NCBI GenBank assembly: GCA_900469345.1
Contig: UBWZ01000002.1
Span: 1 to 64,000, forward strand
Length of the DNA stretch: 64,000 bases
Source: Hyphomicrobiales bacterium
Lineage (GTDB): Bacteria; Pseudomonadota; Alphaproteobacteria; Rhizobiales; Rhizobiaceae
Direction of reading: 5' to 3'
A program made the translations under genes and the position numbers. This document shows positions 54,743 to 63,776 of this stretch, piece by piece. Every line of letters begins with the position of its first letter. Within the stretch, counting starts at the first letter, position 1. The notes beneath the pieces were generated by a model that searched no databases, was not told where the DNA came from, and saw only the letters and a list, made by a program, of their open reading frames with translations.

Positions 54743-55870
54743 ATGGATGTCCGCGCTGCCGTTGCTGTACAGGCTGGAAAGCCCCTGGAGGTCATGACCG
54801 TCCAGCTCGAAGGCCCGCGTGCCGGCGAGGTTCTGGTCGAGATCAAGGCGACCGGGATCTGCCACACCGATGACTTCACCCTGTCGGGCGCCGATCCGGA
54901 AGGCCTGTTCCCGGCGATCCTCGGCCACGAAGGCGCCGGCATCGTCGTCGACGTCGGCCCGGGCGTCACCTCCGTGAAAAAGGGTGACCATGTCATTCCG
55001 CTCTACACGCCGGAATGCCGCGAGTGCTACTCCTGCCTGTCGCGCAAGACCAACCTCTGCACCGCGATCCGTTCAACCCAGGGACAGGGCCTGATGCCGG
55101 ACGGCACAAGCCGGTTCTCGATCGGCAAGGACAAGATCCACCACTATATGGGCTGCTCGACCTTCGCGAACTATACGGTTCTGCCGGAGATCGCCCTTGC
55201 CAAGATCAACCCGGACGCCCCCTTCGACAAGGTCTGCTATATTGGCTGCGGCGTGACGACAGGCATCGGCGCCGTCATCAACACGGCCAAGGTCGAGATC
55301 GGTTCGACGGCCATCGTCTTCGGCCTCGGGGGCATCGGCCTCAACGTGATCCAGGGTCTGCGGCTGGCCGGCGCAGACATGATCATCGGCGTCGACCTCA
55401 ACAACGACAAGAAGGCCTGGGGCGAGCGCTTCGGCATGACCCACTTCGTCAACCCGAAGGAGGTTGGCGATGACATCGTGCCCTACCTCGTCAACATGAC
55501 GAAGCGCGGCGCGGACCACATCGGCGGTGCCGACTACACGTTCGATTGCACGGGCAACACGAAGGTCATGCGCCAGGCGCTCGAGGCATCGCACCGCGGC
55601 TGGGGCAAATCCGTCGTCATCGGCGTTGCCGGCTCGGGCCAGGAAATTTCCACCCGTCCCTTCCAGCTCGTCACCGGCCGGTCCTGGATGGGCACGGCGT
55701 TCGGCGGCGCCCGCGGCCGCACGGACGTCCCCAAGATTGTCGACTGGTACATGGAGGGCAAGATCGAGATCGATCCGATGATCACCCACACCATGCCGCT
55801 GGAGGACATCAACAAGGGCTTCGAACTGATGCATGGCGGAGAATCGATTCGTAGCGTAGTGCTTTATTAG
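54743..55870 (+). CDS. frmA: S-(hydroxymethyl)glutathione dehydrogenase / class III alcohol dehydrogenase
   Basis: This 375-residue zinc enzyme oxidises the formaldehyde-glutathione adduct and reduces S-nitrosoglutathione. Catalytic-zinc ligands are in [11 protein letters not shown] (Cys) and LGHEGAG (His), with a third Cys in [11 protein letters not shown]. The structural-zinc Cys set is in [15 protein letters not shown]. The NAD-binding Rossmann loop reads [14 protein letters not shown]. Full normal length; ATG 54743 follows AGGGAGA. In rhizobia this gene is also called adhC or flhA. No S-formylglutathione hydrolase gene is adjacent. Confidence 0.95.
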   Translation: MDVRAAVAVQAGKPLEVMTVQLEGPRAGEVLVEIKATGICHTDDFTLSGADPEGLFPAILGHEGAGIVVDVGPGVTSVKKGDHVIPLYTPECRECYSCLSRKTNLCTAIRSTQGQGLMPDGTSRFSIGKDKIHHYMGCSTFANYTVLPEIALAKINPDAPFDKVCYIGCGVTTGIGAVINTAKVEIGSTAIVFGLGGIGLNVIQGLRLAGADMIIGVDLNNDKKAWGERFGMTHFVNPKEVGDDIVPYLVNMTKRGADHIGGADYTFDCTGNTKVMRQALEASHRGWGKSVVIGVAGSGQEISTRPFQLVTGRSWMGTAFGGARGRTDVPKIVDWYMEGKIEIDPMITHTMPLEDINKGFELMHGGESIRSVVLY

Positions 55871-55954
55871 GCGTCGTGCGGCGGGTAACCGCACGGCGTC
55901 TCGCTGCGACATGCAGTTTTGCAATTCCAACAGCAACGAAAAGGAGGAGCAGGC

Positions 55955-56143
55955 ATGTATAAGTTTGAAGTCTACAAGGACAAGGCTGGAGAGTTCCGGT
56001 TCCGGTTCAAGGCATCGAACGGCCAGACGATGTTTTCGTCCGAGGGCTACTCGTCGAAGTCGTCGGCCATGGCGGCCGTCGAATCGATCCAGAAAAATGC
56101 CCCGGCTGCTCAGGTTGACGACCAGACGACGGCCCTGGCCTGA
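55955..56143 (+). CDS. YegP-like DUF1508 protein
   Basis: A 62-residue protein with a single DUF1508 repeat: MYKFEVYKDKAGEFRFRFKA, then GQTMFSSEGYSSKSSAMAAV, the signature alternation of strands and Ser/Gly turns, then IQKNAP. Larger relatives carry two repeats. A very strong AAGGAGGAGC lies upstream of ATG 55955, so high expression is likely. Function unknown. Confidence 0.88.
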   Translation: MYKFEVYKDKAGEFRFRFKASNGQTMFSSEGYSSKSSAMAAVESIQKNAPAAQVDDQTTALA

Positions 56144-56150
56144 CCGTATC

Positions 56151-56185
56151 ACGCGCAGCTCGCCCGCGGGCTGCGCGTCTTTTTC
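56151..56185 (+). terminator. Intrinsic terminator after the DUF1508 gene
   Basis: ACGCGCAGC (56151-56159) pairs with GCTGCGCGT (56170-56178) and is followed by CTTTTTC. Confidence 0.88.
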
Positions 56186-56226
56186 CATGCATGACCGTGC
56201 GGGACACGGGGGTCGAGTAATTCTCT

Positions 56227-56673
56227 ATGATCTATGTCGACGCCGATGCCTGCCCGGTAAAGCCGGAAATCCTCAAGGTGGCCGAGCGCCACGGCATCGA
56301 GGTCACCCTTGTTGCCAATTCGGGTCTGCGCCCATCCCGCGACCCGATGGTGAAGAACGTCATCGTATCGGCCGGTTTCGACGCCGCCGACAACTGGATT
56401 GCCGAGCGCGCCGGCGTAGGAGACATCGTCATCACTGCCGACGTCCCGCTCGCCGTCCGCTGCGTGGCGGCCGGCGCCCAGGTCACGGGGCCGACGGGGC
56501 GGATCTTCGACCAGACAAATATCGGCATGGCCTCCGCCATGCGCGATCTCGGCCAGCACCTGCGCGAAACTGGTGAGAGCAAGGGCTACAACGCCGCCTT
56601 CTCGCCGCGCGACCGCTCGAAATTCCTTGAAACACTGGACAGGCTGTGCCGGCGCGTGAAGTCGGGCACCTGA
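56227..56673 (+). CDS. YaiI/YqxD family protein (DUF188)
   Basis: A 148-residue protein matching the YaiI/YqxD family: MIYVDADACPVKPEILKVAE at the start, VTLVANSGLRP, DNWIAERAGVGDIVITADVP and LAVRCVAAGAQVTGPTG. The acidic residues (DADACP, ITADVP) suggest a PIN-like nuclease fold, an inference from family resemblance. The stop is directly followed by the next gene's ATG, so the two are co-transcribed. Confidence 0.93.
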   Translation: MIYVDADACPVKPEILKVAERHGIEVTLVANSGLRPSRDPMVKNVIVSAGFDAADNWIAERAGVGDIVITADVPLAVRCVAAGAQVTGPTGRIFDQTNIGMASAMRDLGQHLRETGESKGYNAAFSPRDRSKFLETLDRLCRRVKSGT

Positions 56674-57348
56674 ATGGGGAAACACATGGCGAGCCCCCTG
56701 GCGAAACTGAGATACAACCGCCACGGCCCGTTCGTGGTGGCGATCGTGCTGGGCGTCGTCGCCTTTCCCGCCTTCCTCATGATGATCCCCGACCTCGCGC
56801 CGGGCATCGCGGTCGTCGTCTTCTTCCTCGCCTACCTGATCCTGATCGGCTTCCGAATCCCTCACCTCGATGGCGACCGGTTCCGTCAGACAGGCCAGGA
56901 TGACGACGAACCGGCGCCGGTCATTCTCGGCGTTACGCTGCTGACGGTCGCATCCTCCGTCATCCTGCTGTTCAACGCGGTAAACGCCAAGGGCGACGCT
57001 TCGCTGGTCGAGATCGCGCTCGCCTTCTCCTCCGTCGTGCTGGGATGGTTCACCATCCACACCATGTTCGCGCTCCACTACGCGCACCTCTACTGGCGAC
57101 CGCAGGCCCAGCGGCTGGCCGAGGAAGACCAGCGCGGCGGGCTGGATTTTCCCCAGACCGACGAACCGGGTGCCTATGATTTCCTGTATTTCGCCTTCGT
57201 GATCGGCATGACGGCGCAGACCTCGGACGTGCAGATCACCAGCACCGACATGCGCCGCATCAATCTGATGCATGCGATCGTGTCGTTCTTCTTCAACACG
57301 GTTCTGGTGGCAGCCTCGGTCAATGCTGCCGTGGCGCTCGGCGGCTAG
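56674..57348 (+). CDS. DUF1345 membrane protein
   Basis: A 224-residue protein with about five predicted helices (FVVAIVLGVVAFPAFLMMIP and others). The family signature YAHLYWRPQAQRL and GGLDFPQTDEPGAYDFLYFA, then FVIGMTAQTSDVQITSTDMR, is clear. ATG 56674 directly abuts the upstream stop; ATG 56686 is also possible and has GGGGA at a suitable distance. Function unknown. Confidence 0.9.
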   Translation: MGKHMASPLAKLRYNRHGPFVVAIVLGVVAFPAFLMMIPDLAPGIAVVVFFLAYLILIGFRIPHLDGDRFRQTGQDDDEPAPVILGVTLLTVASSVILLFNAVNAKGDASLVEIALAFSSVVLGWFTIHTMFALHYAHLYWRPQAQRLAEEDQRGGLDFPQTDEPGAYDFLYFAFVIGMTAQTSDVQITSTDMRRINLMHAIVSFFFNTVLVAASVNAAVALGG

Positions 57349-57367
57349 CCGCACTGCCGACTGAAGA

Positions 57368-57856
57368 TCATTCCCACAAGGCCGTGGCCAGCGTCGGGTG
57401 CCTTGAACCGTCAAGCTTGAATTCCGACGCGACCCGATCCGCGATCTTGGCGGCCAGCGCTTCGTCGCCGCCCTCTTTTCCGAATTGATAGATGGCGGCG
57501 ACGAAGCTGCCTTCTGCGATCGGCTCTCCATCGCCCACGCTTACCGCCTGAACCGTGACCCTGGCTTCCTGGCGGCTGCCGATCAGAAGCGGCACCTTCG
57601 ATGCGTGGTCGATGCGGATGACGATGATGGTACGCGGCAGAAGGATCGGCCGCAGGGTCGAGCGGATCGCCCGGTCGACCAGCAGGTCGGTGGCCGTCAC
57701 CAGAGACGGCGAAATGTCCGGTCGGGCTGTGACGAAGGCCCCGCGGACATCGTAGATTGGCTTGCCCACAGAATCGGACTTCACAGGCATGCGAAAGCCG
57801 GTGGCCGATATGCTGGCGGCAAGGAGCAGGGTGATGCGCAGGACACGAAGGGACAT
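57368..57856 (-). CDS. Secreted protein of unknown function
   Basis: A 162-residue protein with an N-terminal signal-like segment (LRITLLLAASISATGFRMP). The rest is a mixed alpha/beta domain with RTIIVIRIDHASKVPLLIG and EGSFVAAIYQFG. No lipobox Cys is present and no family is recognised. It lies 56 bases downstream of the ATP12 gene on the same strand and may be the last member of that operon. Confidence 0.68.
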   Translation of the reverse strand: MSLRVLRITLLLAASISATGFRMPVKSDSVGKPIYDVRGAFVTARPDISPSLVTATDLLVDRAIRSTLRPILLPRTIIVIRIDHASKVPLLIGSRQEARVTVQAVSVGDGEPIAEGSFVAAIYQFGKEGGDEALAAKIADRVASEFKLDGSRHPTLATALWE

Positions 57857-57912
57857 AAAGGAACTCGATACAACGACGTTCCTGATGCTCCACCAACACG
57901 GTTAGGGAAGGA

Positions 57913-58704
57913 TTAAGCGGCCGGCCGAAGGGCTGTAAAAACCGCAGCTGCAGCCTGCAATTCCTGCAGGCGGAGCGACCGCCGGTGTTCGGCCTCGGCG
58001 TCCGAGACCCAGTGCTCGTTCGTCCAATCCTCGTCCACATGCGCAAGCCGCCAGGCCTCTTCGGCGCTGAGGCGTCCTTCGGCGAACGCCATCGCAAGCA
58101 AGGCCGAGCCGGTCAATGTGGTAAACGTATGAAGGGCTGCAAGAGCGATCGGGCTGTCGTGCTGCCTCAGGCGTGCGGCGACCGCCGCCACCGCTTCGCG
58201 CGGCTGCTCCTTGGGCATCACGCCCTCGATCAGCACGAAGCGGGCACCAAGGTCCTGGGCCGCCCAATCGAGGACGGGATCCCACTGGTCCCGCTGCCGC
58301 TCGACCAGTCTGTCCGGCCCCTCGGCCCTGTAGCAGAGAAGATCGCCCGCCGAAAACCGCAGGATGTCCTCGAACACCGGCTGCGGATCCTGAGCGACGC
58401 CATCGATTGCAGTGTTGACGAGCCGGGTCACCGGCATGCTGCGCGGATCGATGACCTCGACCTGGCTTGCCCACTCGTCACGCATGAGTTCGGCCAGTTC
58501 TGCGGTCGGCGCGGCCAGCTGGTTCTTGGCGGGGGTCTTGACCGGCCTGCCGTCCAGAAGAACCGCGAAAGCGCCTTCAGCCTCGTTGACCGAAACCTCG
58601 GTGTAAAAACGCTTCGGCAGCGGCTTGTGCATCTGTATCTGTGCCCGCCGCGTCGGATCGGGATGGCTCAGCGCTTCGGAAGGATCGGGAAAAATATCAC
58701 GCAT
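57913..58704 (-). CDS. ATP12 family F1-ATPase assembly chaperone
   Basis: A 263-residue protein of the ATP12 family, which in mitochondria helps assemble F1 alpha subunits and is common in alphaproteobacteria. It shows KPLPKRFYTEVSVNEAEGAF (N-terminal domain), LDGRPVKTPAKNQLAAPTAE, a helical region with LLCYRAEGPDRLVERQRDQWDP and the C-terminal SLEEAW-type LSAEEAWRLAHVDEDWTNEH. It is part of a minus-strand run with rluC and HAD genes; the spacing to HAD is nine bases. Confidence 0.93.
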   Translation of the reverse strand: MRDIFPDPSEALSHPDPTRRAQIQMHKPLPKRFYTEVSVNEAEGAFAVLLDGRPVKTPAKNQLAAPTAELAELMRDEWASQVEVIDPRSMPVTRLVNTAIDGVAQDPQPVFEDILRFSAGDLLCYRAEGPDRLVERQRDQWDPVLDWAAQDLGARFVLIEGVMPKEQPREAVAAVAARLRQHDSPIALAALHTFTTLTGSALLAMAFAEGRLSAEEAWRLAHVDEDWTNEHWVSDAEAEHRRSLRLQELQAAAAVFTALRPAA

Positions 58705-58713
58705 GGAATAACC

Positions 58714-59367
58714 TCAGCCGATATGGGCCATGAGCTCGCTCGGGTGGTGGACGATCGCATCGGCGCCGGCCTGGTTCAGCGCGTCCACCGAGGCATAACC
58801 CCAGGACACGCCGATCGCGGTTGCGCCGGCCGACTTCGCCATCTGCATATCGTAAATGGCGTCGCCGATGACAAGGGTATCGGAGGCCGCCATGCCGGTC
58901 TCGTCGCAGCACTCGGTCACCATCGCCGGGTGTGGTTTCGACGGGCAGTCGTCGGCCGTGCGCGAGACGACGAAGTGGCGACCGAAAGCATGCGTCTGAA
59001 GCACGGTATTCAGGCCGCGACGGGACTTACCGGTCACTGCGCCGATCAACAGGTCGTCCCGCGGGCCGATCGTGTCCATCAGCGCATCGATTCCGTCGAA
59101 CAGCGGGTCGTGGTAATCGAGTTCGGTCCGGACCGTCGCAAACAACGACTTGTAATAAGCCATCATCTCGACTGCCTCACCATCGGCATGTGGCTTGCCC
59201 TGCATCCGCGCGATGGCGATGTCGAGCGTCAGCCCGATGATCGCCTTGGTGTCCTCGAAGGCCGGTTCTGGTTTGCCATACTCGAGGAAGGTGCGACGCA
59301 TGGTCTCATGGATCAGGCTGCCGCTGTCGACCAGCGTGCCGTCGCAATCAAACAGGACCAGTTTCAT
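58714..59367 (-). CDS. HAD-superfamily hydrolase (phosphoglycolate phosphatase-like)
   Basis: A 217-residue HAD-IA phosphatase. Motif I is LVLFDCDGTLVDS (nucleophile Asp), motif II is AVTGKSRRGL (Thr), motif III is in SKPHPAMV (Lys), and motif IV VIGDAIYDMQMA (Asp pair). Cap type I lies between residues 17 and 85. Substrate not predictable. Its ATG overlaps the rluC stop (TGATG), indicating translational coupling. Confidence 0.92.
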   Translation of the reverse strand: MKLVLFDCDGTLVDSGSLIHETMRRTFLEYGKPEPAFEDTKAIIGLTLDIAIARMQGKPHADGEAVEMMAYYKSLFATVRTELDYHDPLFDGIDALMDTIGPRDDLLIGAVTGKSRRGLNTVLQTHAFGRHFVVSRTADDCPSKPHPAMVTECCDETGMAASDTLVIGDAIYDMQMAKSAGATAIGVSWGYASVDALNQAGADAIVHHPSELMAHIG

Positions 59368-60353
59368 CAGTCGTCGTCCCGCCCGCCGTTTTCCATCGAG
59401 AAGCCGAGCAGGTTCCAGCTCTGCACCATGTGCGGCGGAAGCGGCGCGGTGATCCGCAGGCGACCACCGTTCGGATGCGGAATGTCGATATGCCGGGCAT
59501 GCAGATGCAGCTTCTTCTGGATGCCGCCCGGAAATGGCCAGTTGTGGTCGTCATCATAATACTTCGGATCGCCGATGATCGGGTGGCCGATGTGCAGGGC
59601 ATGAACGCGCAACTGGTGGGTACGGCCGGTATAGGGCTCCATCTCGAGCCAGGCCAGCGTCTGCGCTGCCGTCTCGAGCAGGCGGTAATAGGAAACCGCG
59701 TGGTCGGCGCCCTCCTCGCCATGCTTGGCGATCCGCATGCGATCGCCATCCGGGGTCTGTTCCTTGATCAGCCACGTGGAGATCTTGTCTTCATGCTTGC
59801 GCGGCGTGCCCTTGACCAGCGCCCAGTACGTCTTCTTCGTGTCGCGCTCGCGAAACGCCGCCGTCAGCTTCTGGGCCGCCCCGCGGGTGCGGGCAATCAC
59901 CAGTACGCCGGTCGTGTCGCGGTCGAGCCGGTGGACGAGCCGCGGCTTTTCGCCCTTGGGGCTGATCCAGCTGTCGAGCATCTGGTCGATGTGACGGGTC
60001 ACGCCAGAGCCGCCCTGCACGGCAAGGCCGGCCGGCTTGTTCAGCACGATCACCTTCTCGTCCTCGTGCAGCACCATGCGCTGCAGCAGTTCGTAGTCGC
60101 TCGAATGCTTGAGCTCCTTGCCGGCGATCGGTCCGACCTTCTTGTCGACGTCGAGCGGCGGAATGCGGATCGTCTGGCCAGGCTGTATCCGGGCATCGGA
60201 CTTTACCCGGCCACCATCGACGCGCACCTGCCCCGAGCGCAACAGTTTCTGCAGCGGACCGAAGCCGAGGCCCGGGTAATGGATCTTGAACCAGCGGTCG
60301 AGGCGCATGCCTGCTTCGTCCGGCTCGACGAGGATATGCTCGATGCCTGCCAT
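59367..60353 (-). CDS. rluC: 23S rRNA pseudouridine synthase (RluC/RluD family)
   Basis: A 328-residue enzyme. An N-terminal S4-like RNA-binding domain (about 10-60, GMRLDRWFKIHYPGLGFGPL) precedes the catalytic domain, with the active Asp in RLVHRLDRDTTGVLVIART. Further family motifs are PYTGRTHQLRVHALHIGHPI and GDPKYYDD. ATG 60353 (AGIEHILVEPDEAG) is used; a TTG one codon upstream is not needed. RluC is chosen by overall resemblance; RluD specificity cannot be excluded. Confidence 0.9.
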   Translation of the reverse strand: MAGIEHILVEPDEAGMRLDRWFKIHYPGLGFGPLQKLLRSGQVRVDGGRVKSDARIQPGQTIRIPPLDVDKKVGPIAGKELKHSSDYELLQRMVLHEDEKVIVLNKPAGLAVQGGSGVTRHIDQMLDSWISPKGEKPRLVHRLDRDTTGVLVIARTRGAAQKLTAAFRERDTKKTYWALVKGTPRKHEDKISTWLIKEQTPDGDRMRIAKHGEEGADHAVSYYRLLETAAQTLAWLEMEPYTGRTHQLRVHALHIGHPIIGDPKYYDDDHNWPFPGGIQKKLHLHARHIDIPHPNGGRLRITAPLPPHMVQSWNLLGFSMENGGRDDD

Positions 60354-60392
60354 CAAAGCTCTTTCTTATTGTTCTTAAGGTCAGCCCTGCCT

Positions 60393-60770
60393 TTAGAACA
60401 TCGCGCGCCCAAGCGCCAGTCCGGCAAAGATGGCAAGGAAGGATAGGCAGAGCGTGCCGGCAAGATAGGCGACCGTCGCGCCGCTCGCACCCCGCTCGAT
60501 CAGCACCATGGTATCGAGCGAGAATGACGAGAAGGTCGTAAATCCTCCGAGGATCCCGGTCACCAGAAACACCCGCAGTTCCGTCGAGGCGTTGAACCGG
60601 CGCGCGATCACTTCGGTCAGGAGGCCGATCGCAAAAGAACCGACGACGTTGACGGTGAGCGTTCCCCACGGAAAGGCGGGACCGAACAGGCGCGTGGTGG
60701 AGACCCCGACAAGATAACGCAGGACGGATCCGAAAGCGCCGCCGAGAGCGACGAGGAGAATGTTGAGCAT
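60393..60770 (-). CDS. crcB: Fluoride exporter CrcB (Fluc)
   Basis: A 125-residue membrane protein with four helices. The signatures GGAFGSVLRYLVG, PWGTLTVNVVGSFAIG (the Asn in TM2) and GILGGFTTFSSFSLDT (Phe-box and Na+-site region) are unambiguous. It exports fluoride as an antiparallel dimer. ATG 60770 (MLNILLVALGG) is the family start. It is the first gene of the run crcB-rluC-HAD-ATP12. No fluoride riboswitch was recognised upstream. Confidence 0.95.
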   Translation of the reverse strand: MLNILLVALGGAFGSVLRYLVGVSTTRLFGPAFPWGTLTVNVVGSFAIGLLTEVIARRFNASTELRVFLVTGILGGFTTFSSFSLDTMVLIERGASGATVAYLAGTLCLSFLAIFAGLALGRAMF

Positions 60771-60882
60771 AGGCAAGTCCGTGCAAAAAATGGTCAGCTT
60801 CGCTAAATTTCGATCCATTACCTTAAGTAGCGTCGAACCGCCCTGGCTTTACAGTCCCTCGATTGATGAGGAGTGAGCTCCG

Positions 60883-61161
60883 ATGACGCAGGTAGTGACA
60901 GTATCCGCAGACATGGCCGCGTTGAACATCGAAACGCTCCGTATCCCGCGCCGGGTCTCGGTGAAGGATAGAGTGGCCGACGTCAAGGCCGATGCCGAGC
61001 GCAATGCTCTGCGCGCCGAAAACGCCGTGGATCCGGAGCCTGTCGAAACCATGACGCCGGCTCCGCCTGTCGCCCTCGATTTTTTCGACGCGGGTTATCA
61101 GCCAAGGCAGCATTCGAGCGTTCAGGAAGCCGAGGCAGCCTACCGCTCGACCGAGGATTGA
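60883..61161 (+). CDS. Small protein of unknown function
   Basis: A 92-residue protein with mixed helical and polar composition. The N-terminus is MTQVVTVSADMAALNIETLR; a Pro-rich segment (about 51-65) follows; the C-terminus is acidic. ATG 60883 follows GAGGAGTGAG. No family recognised. It is followed by another small gene. Confidence 0.6.
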   Translation: MTQVVTVSADMAALNIETLRIPRRVSVKDRVADVKADAERNALRAENAVDPEPVETMTPAPPVALDFFDAGYQPRQHSSVQEAEAAYRSTED

Positions 61162-61261
61162 GGACGGCCGCGCCATGTTCGGCCCGCTGCGGGCTGGAAC
61201 CGGAAAGCATCGCTTCCGTTTGGACGACAGTCACGGCCGATGCAGCCGAGGGAGATGCCTG

Positions 61262-61516
61262 ATGACCGACCCCGCTAACGGGATCTACGATTTCAAACAG
61301 ATGAATGTGATCCGCGATGCCCACCGCAGCTGGTGCGCCGCGCAGTCGATCGATGCCGACAGCCCTGTCGGGCGGGATGTCGCGAGCCTGATGCTGGAGG
61401 CCTACAAGGCGGGCAAGACGACGCAGGAGGAACTCATGGAGGCCTGCGATGCCTATGCCGAGCAGCGCCAGGCGGCTGTCCGTCTCGGCTCGCCTGCCAT
61501 CGACAGCCAAAACTGA
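61262..61516 (+). CDS. Small protein of unknown function
   Basis: An 84-residue helical protein starting at ATG 61262 with GAGGGAGA nearby. It contains SIDADSPVGRDVASLMLEAY and AGKTTQEELMEACDAYAEQR, which read as amphipathic helices. The frame is open further upstream, but the start chosen has the better ribosome-binding site. No family recognised. Confidence 0.6.
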   Translation: MTDPANGIYDFKQMNVIRDAHRSWCAAQSIDADSPVGRDVASLMLEAYKAGKTTQEELMEACDAYAEQRQAAVRLGSPAIDSQN

Positions 61517-61551
61517 GAGAACGAAGACGTCCTGCTGCTTAGAGTTTGGAT

Positions 61552-62124
61552 TTAGGGCTTGGCGGAAGACCCTGCAGCCTGCACCGGCAGCACGACTTCG
61601 ACTTGCCCGGCTTTCTCGAAAGACAGGGTCAGATTGACCCGGTCGCCGGCGCGAAACGGTGCCTTGATCCGCATGAACATCAGATGCAGCCCCCCGGGAG
61701 CCAGTATCACGCTACCACCGGCCGGGATGACGACCCCCTTGTCGATCCGGCGCATCTTCATGATCTGCCCCTGCATCACCATCTCGTGAACCTCGACCGC
61801 ACCCGCGACGGCGGACGATGCCGAAAGCAGCCGGTCGTCGACGTCGCCGGTGTTCGTGATTGTTAGATATCCGCCTCCGACCGGCTGACCGGGCAGCATG
61901 GCTTTTGTAAAAGCCTTGCTGATCTCGATCGTGCCAGCACGAATGACGTCGCCCGCACCCGCCGCCGGCCTGCCGGCGGCTGGCGAACCGGACATCGCCC
62001 GCCCCTCGCCCATCACCATCGGCTTGTCGCTGACCTGCAGAATTCGCACCGTCTGAGCCTCGGCGGCGACAGTTGCGGCCGCCATGAAGAGCGCCGCTGA
62101 GACGAGCGTGTGGATGGTCTTCAT
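61552..62124 (-). CDS. Periplasmic copper chaperone PCu(A)C
   Basis: A 190-residue protein with a signal peptide (about 1-24, ending AAEAQ). The PCu(A)C domain (about 65-175) has the copper-binding His/Met set: VHEMVMQGQIMKMR, then PGGLHLMFMRI (H-x-M...H-x-M arrangement). Such proteins deliver Cu(I) to the Cu(A) site of cytochrome c oxidase. No sco or cox gene is adjacent, and no metal-regulator site is recognised nearby. Confidence 0.92.
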   Translation of the reverse strand: MKTIHTLVSAALFMAAATVAAEAQTVRILQVSDKPMVMGEGRAMSGSPAAGRPAAGAGDVIRAGTIEISKAFTKAMLPGQPVGGGYLTITNTGDVDDRLLSASSAVAGAVEVHEMVMQGQIMKMRRIDKGVVIPAGGSVILAPGGLHLMFMRIKAPFRAGDRVNLTLSFEKAGQVEVVLPVQAAGSSAKP

Positions 62125-62390
62125 AGATGGTACTCCTTGCGGCGCATCGTGTGCCTGACTGGCAGCTACTGCCTAAAGAAATGCGCAGCGCTTGCAAAGA
62201 TGGCGACAAACCTTGCGTCGATATTTTGCCCTGCGACACCCGCGGAAGGCCAGAGCGACCAGACCCGGTCAGCGCAGCGCGGGTCGAGCACCGCCCAGAT
62301 CATCGCCTGCGACAAAATCTGTGTCCGGCGCGACAGCAGGGCTTGCCAAATCGGGTGCCTCGCCGATAATGGCGTTACACCCGATGGGAG
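62125..62390. other. Intergenic region before the glycine riboswitch
   Basis: This region separates the leftward copper-chaperone gene from the rightward riboswitch. It should hold both promoters. No gene or clear repeat was seen. Confidence 0.45.
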
Positions 62391-62541
62391 AAGCCGCTTC
62401 GATGCGGTGCCGAAGGAGCAACCGCCCCGGAAACTCTCAGGCAAAAGGACCACCGGGTGACTGACAGGACTCTGGAGAGAAGCTCACGCACGAGCTCGCC
62501 GAAGGGATAACAATCTCAGGCGCATGGACAGAGGGGGCTCG
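62391..62541 (+). ncRNA. Tandem glycine riboswitch
   Basis: Two glycine-aptamer motifs occur in a row before gcvT. The first (about 62391-62482) contains GCCGAAGGAG, ACTCTCAGGC and GACTCTGGAGAG. The second (about 62483-62541) contains CTCGCCGAAGGG, ATCTCAGGC and GACAGAGGGGG. These conserved blocks and the short linker fit the known cooperative two-aptamer class that turns on gcv genes when glycine is high. Two small hairpins (GGCAC/GTGCC at 62548-62563, GGCGG/CCGCC at 62576-62588) between aptamer 2 and the gcvT start may form the expression platform. Confidence 0.93.
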
Positions 62542-62607
62542 AACACTGGCACTTTGCTGTGCCTGAATCTGAGCCGGCGGAATCCGCCAAACCTGGAGGT
62601 GTCCCTT

Positions 62608-63756
62608 TTGGGTGACCACACCGAAGACCAATCCGTTCTGAAGCAGACGCCGCTCCACGCCTTGCACCTGTCGCTGGGGGCCAAAATGGTCCCGTTCGCA
62701 GGCTATGACATGCCGGTCCAGTATCCCGCCGGCGTCATGAAGGAGCATCTCCATACTCGCGCAGCCGCGGGACTGTTCGACGTCTCCCACATGGGTCAGG
62801 TTCTGGTCAGGGCGAAGTCCGGATCCGTCGAAGACGCTGCGCTGGCTTTGGAAAAGCTGGTTCCCGTCGATATCCTCGGCCTTCGCGAAGGACGCCAGCG
62901 CTACGGCTTCTTCACGGCCGACAATGGCGGCATCCTCGACGACCTGATGATCGCCAACCGCGGAGATCATCTTCTGGTGGTCGTCAACGCTTCCTGCAAG
63001 GATGCAGACCTTGCCCACATGCAGGAAAACCTGCCGGGTTGCGACGTCTCCCTCCTCGACGACCGTGCCCTGCTGGCGCTGCAGGGACCGAGGGCCGAAG
63101 GCGTTCTGGCCGAACTCTGGGCCGATGTCGCCGCAATGAAATTCATGGATGTCCGGGAAGTGCCGCTGCTTGGCGTCGCCTGCATCATCTCCCGCTCGGG
63201 CTATTCCGGCGAAGACGGCTTCGAGATTTCATTTCCGGCAAGCCATGCCGAGGCGCTTGCCAAGGCTCTGCTCTCCCATCCGGATTGTGAACCGATCGGA
63301 CTGGGGGCGCGCGATTCGCTTCGGCTCGAGGCCGGGCTGTGCCTCTATGGAAACGATATCGACACCACCACCTCGCCGATCGAGGCCGCGCTTGACTGGG
63401 CAATCCAGAAGGTCCGGCGTCCGGGCGGCGAACGGGCCGGTGGCTATCCCGGTGCCGCTCGCATTGAAGAGGACCTGCAGAGCGGTCCGGTGCGCCGACG
63501 GGTTGGCCTGAAGCCGGAAGGCAAGGCCCCGGTGCGGGCCCATGCCGGCCTGTTTGCCGAGGATTCCTCGGCGTCACCGATCGGTGAAGTCACCTCCGGC
63601 ACGTTCGGCCCGACCGCCGAAGGCCCGGTCGCCATGGGCTATGTCCCGTCGGCGATGGCCAAGGCCGGAACCCGCGTCTTTGCGGAAGTGCGCGGCAAGT
63701 ATCTGCCGATGACCGTCACTGCCCTTCCCTTCATCACACCCACCTACAAACGCTAG
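62608..63756 (+). CDS. gcvT: Glycine cleavage system T protein (aminomethyltransferase)
   Basis: A 382-residue enzyme transferring the methylene group from lipoyl-GcvH to tetrahydrofolate. Folate-domain hallmarks are [20 protein letters not shown] at the N-terminus, [35 protein letters not shown] and [17 protein letters not shown]. The start is uncertain: TTG 62608 has GGAGG (62595-62599) at eight bases; GTG 62599 overlaps the ribosome-binding site, and ATG 62524 lies inside the riboswitch. It is 20 bases upstream of gcvH and controlled by the glycine riboswitch. Confidence 0.95.
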   Translation: MGDHTEDQSVLKQTPLHALHLSLGAKMVPFAGYDMPVQYPAGVMKEHLHTRAAAGLFDVSHMGQVLVRAKSGSVEDAALALEKLVPVDILGLREGRQRYGFFTADNGGILDDLMIANRGDHLLVVVNASCKDADLAHMQENLPGCDVSLLDDRALLALQGPRAEGVLAELWADVAAMKFMDVREVPLLGVACIISRSGYSGEDGFEISFPASHAEALAKALLSHPDCEPIGLGARDSLRLEAGLCLYGNDIDTTTSPIEAALDWAIQKVRRPGGERAGGYPGAARIEEDLQSGPVRRRVGLKPEGKAPVRAHAGLFAEDSSASPIGEVTSGTFGPTAEGPVAMGYVPSAMAKAGTRVFAEVRGKYLPMTVTALPFITPTYKR

Positions 63757-63776
63757 AAAAAGCTCCGGAGAGAACA

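Noticed and set aside
56149..57531. 460-codon minus-strand frame
   Set aside because: It covers yaiI and DUF1345 genes in antisense and shows no motif.
60771..60882. Possible fluoride riboswitch before crcB
   Set aside because: The conserved core of that class is not recognisable on the minus strand.
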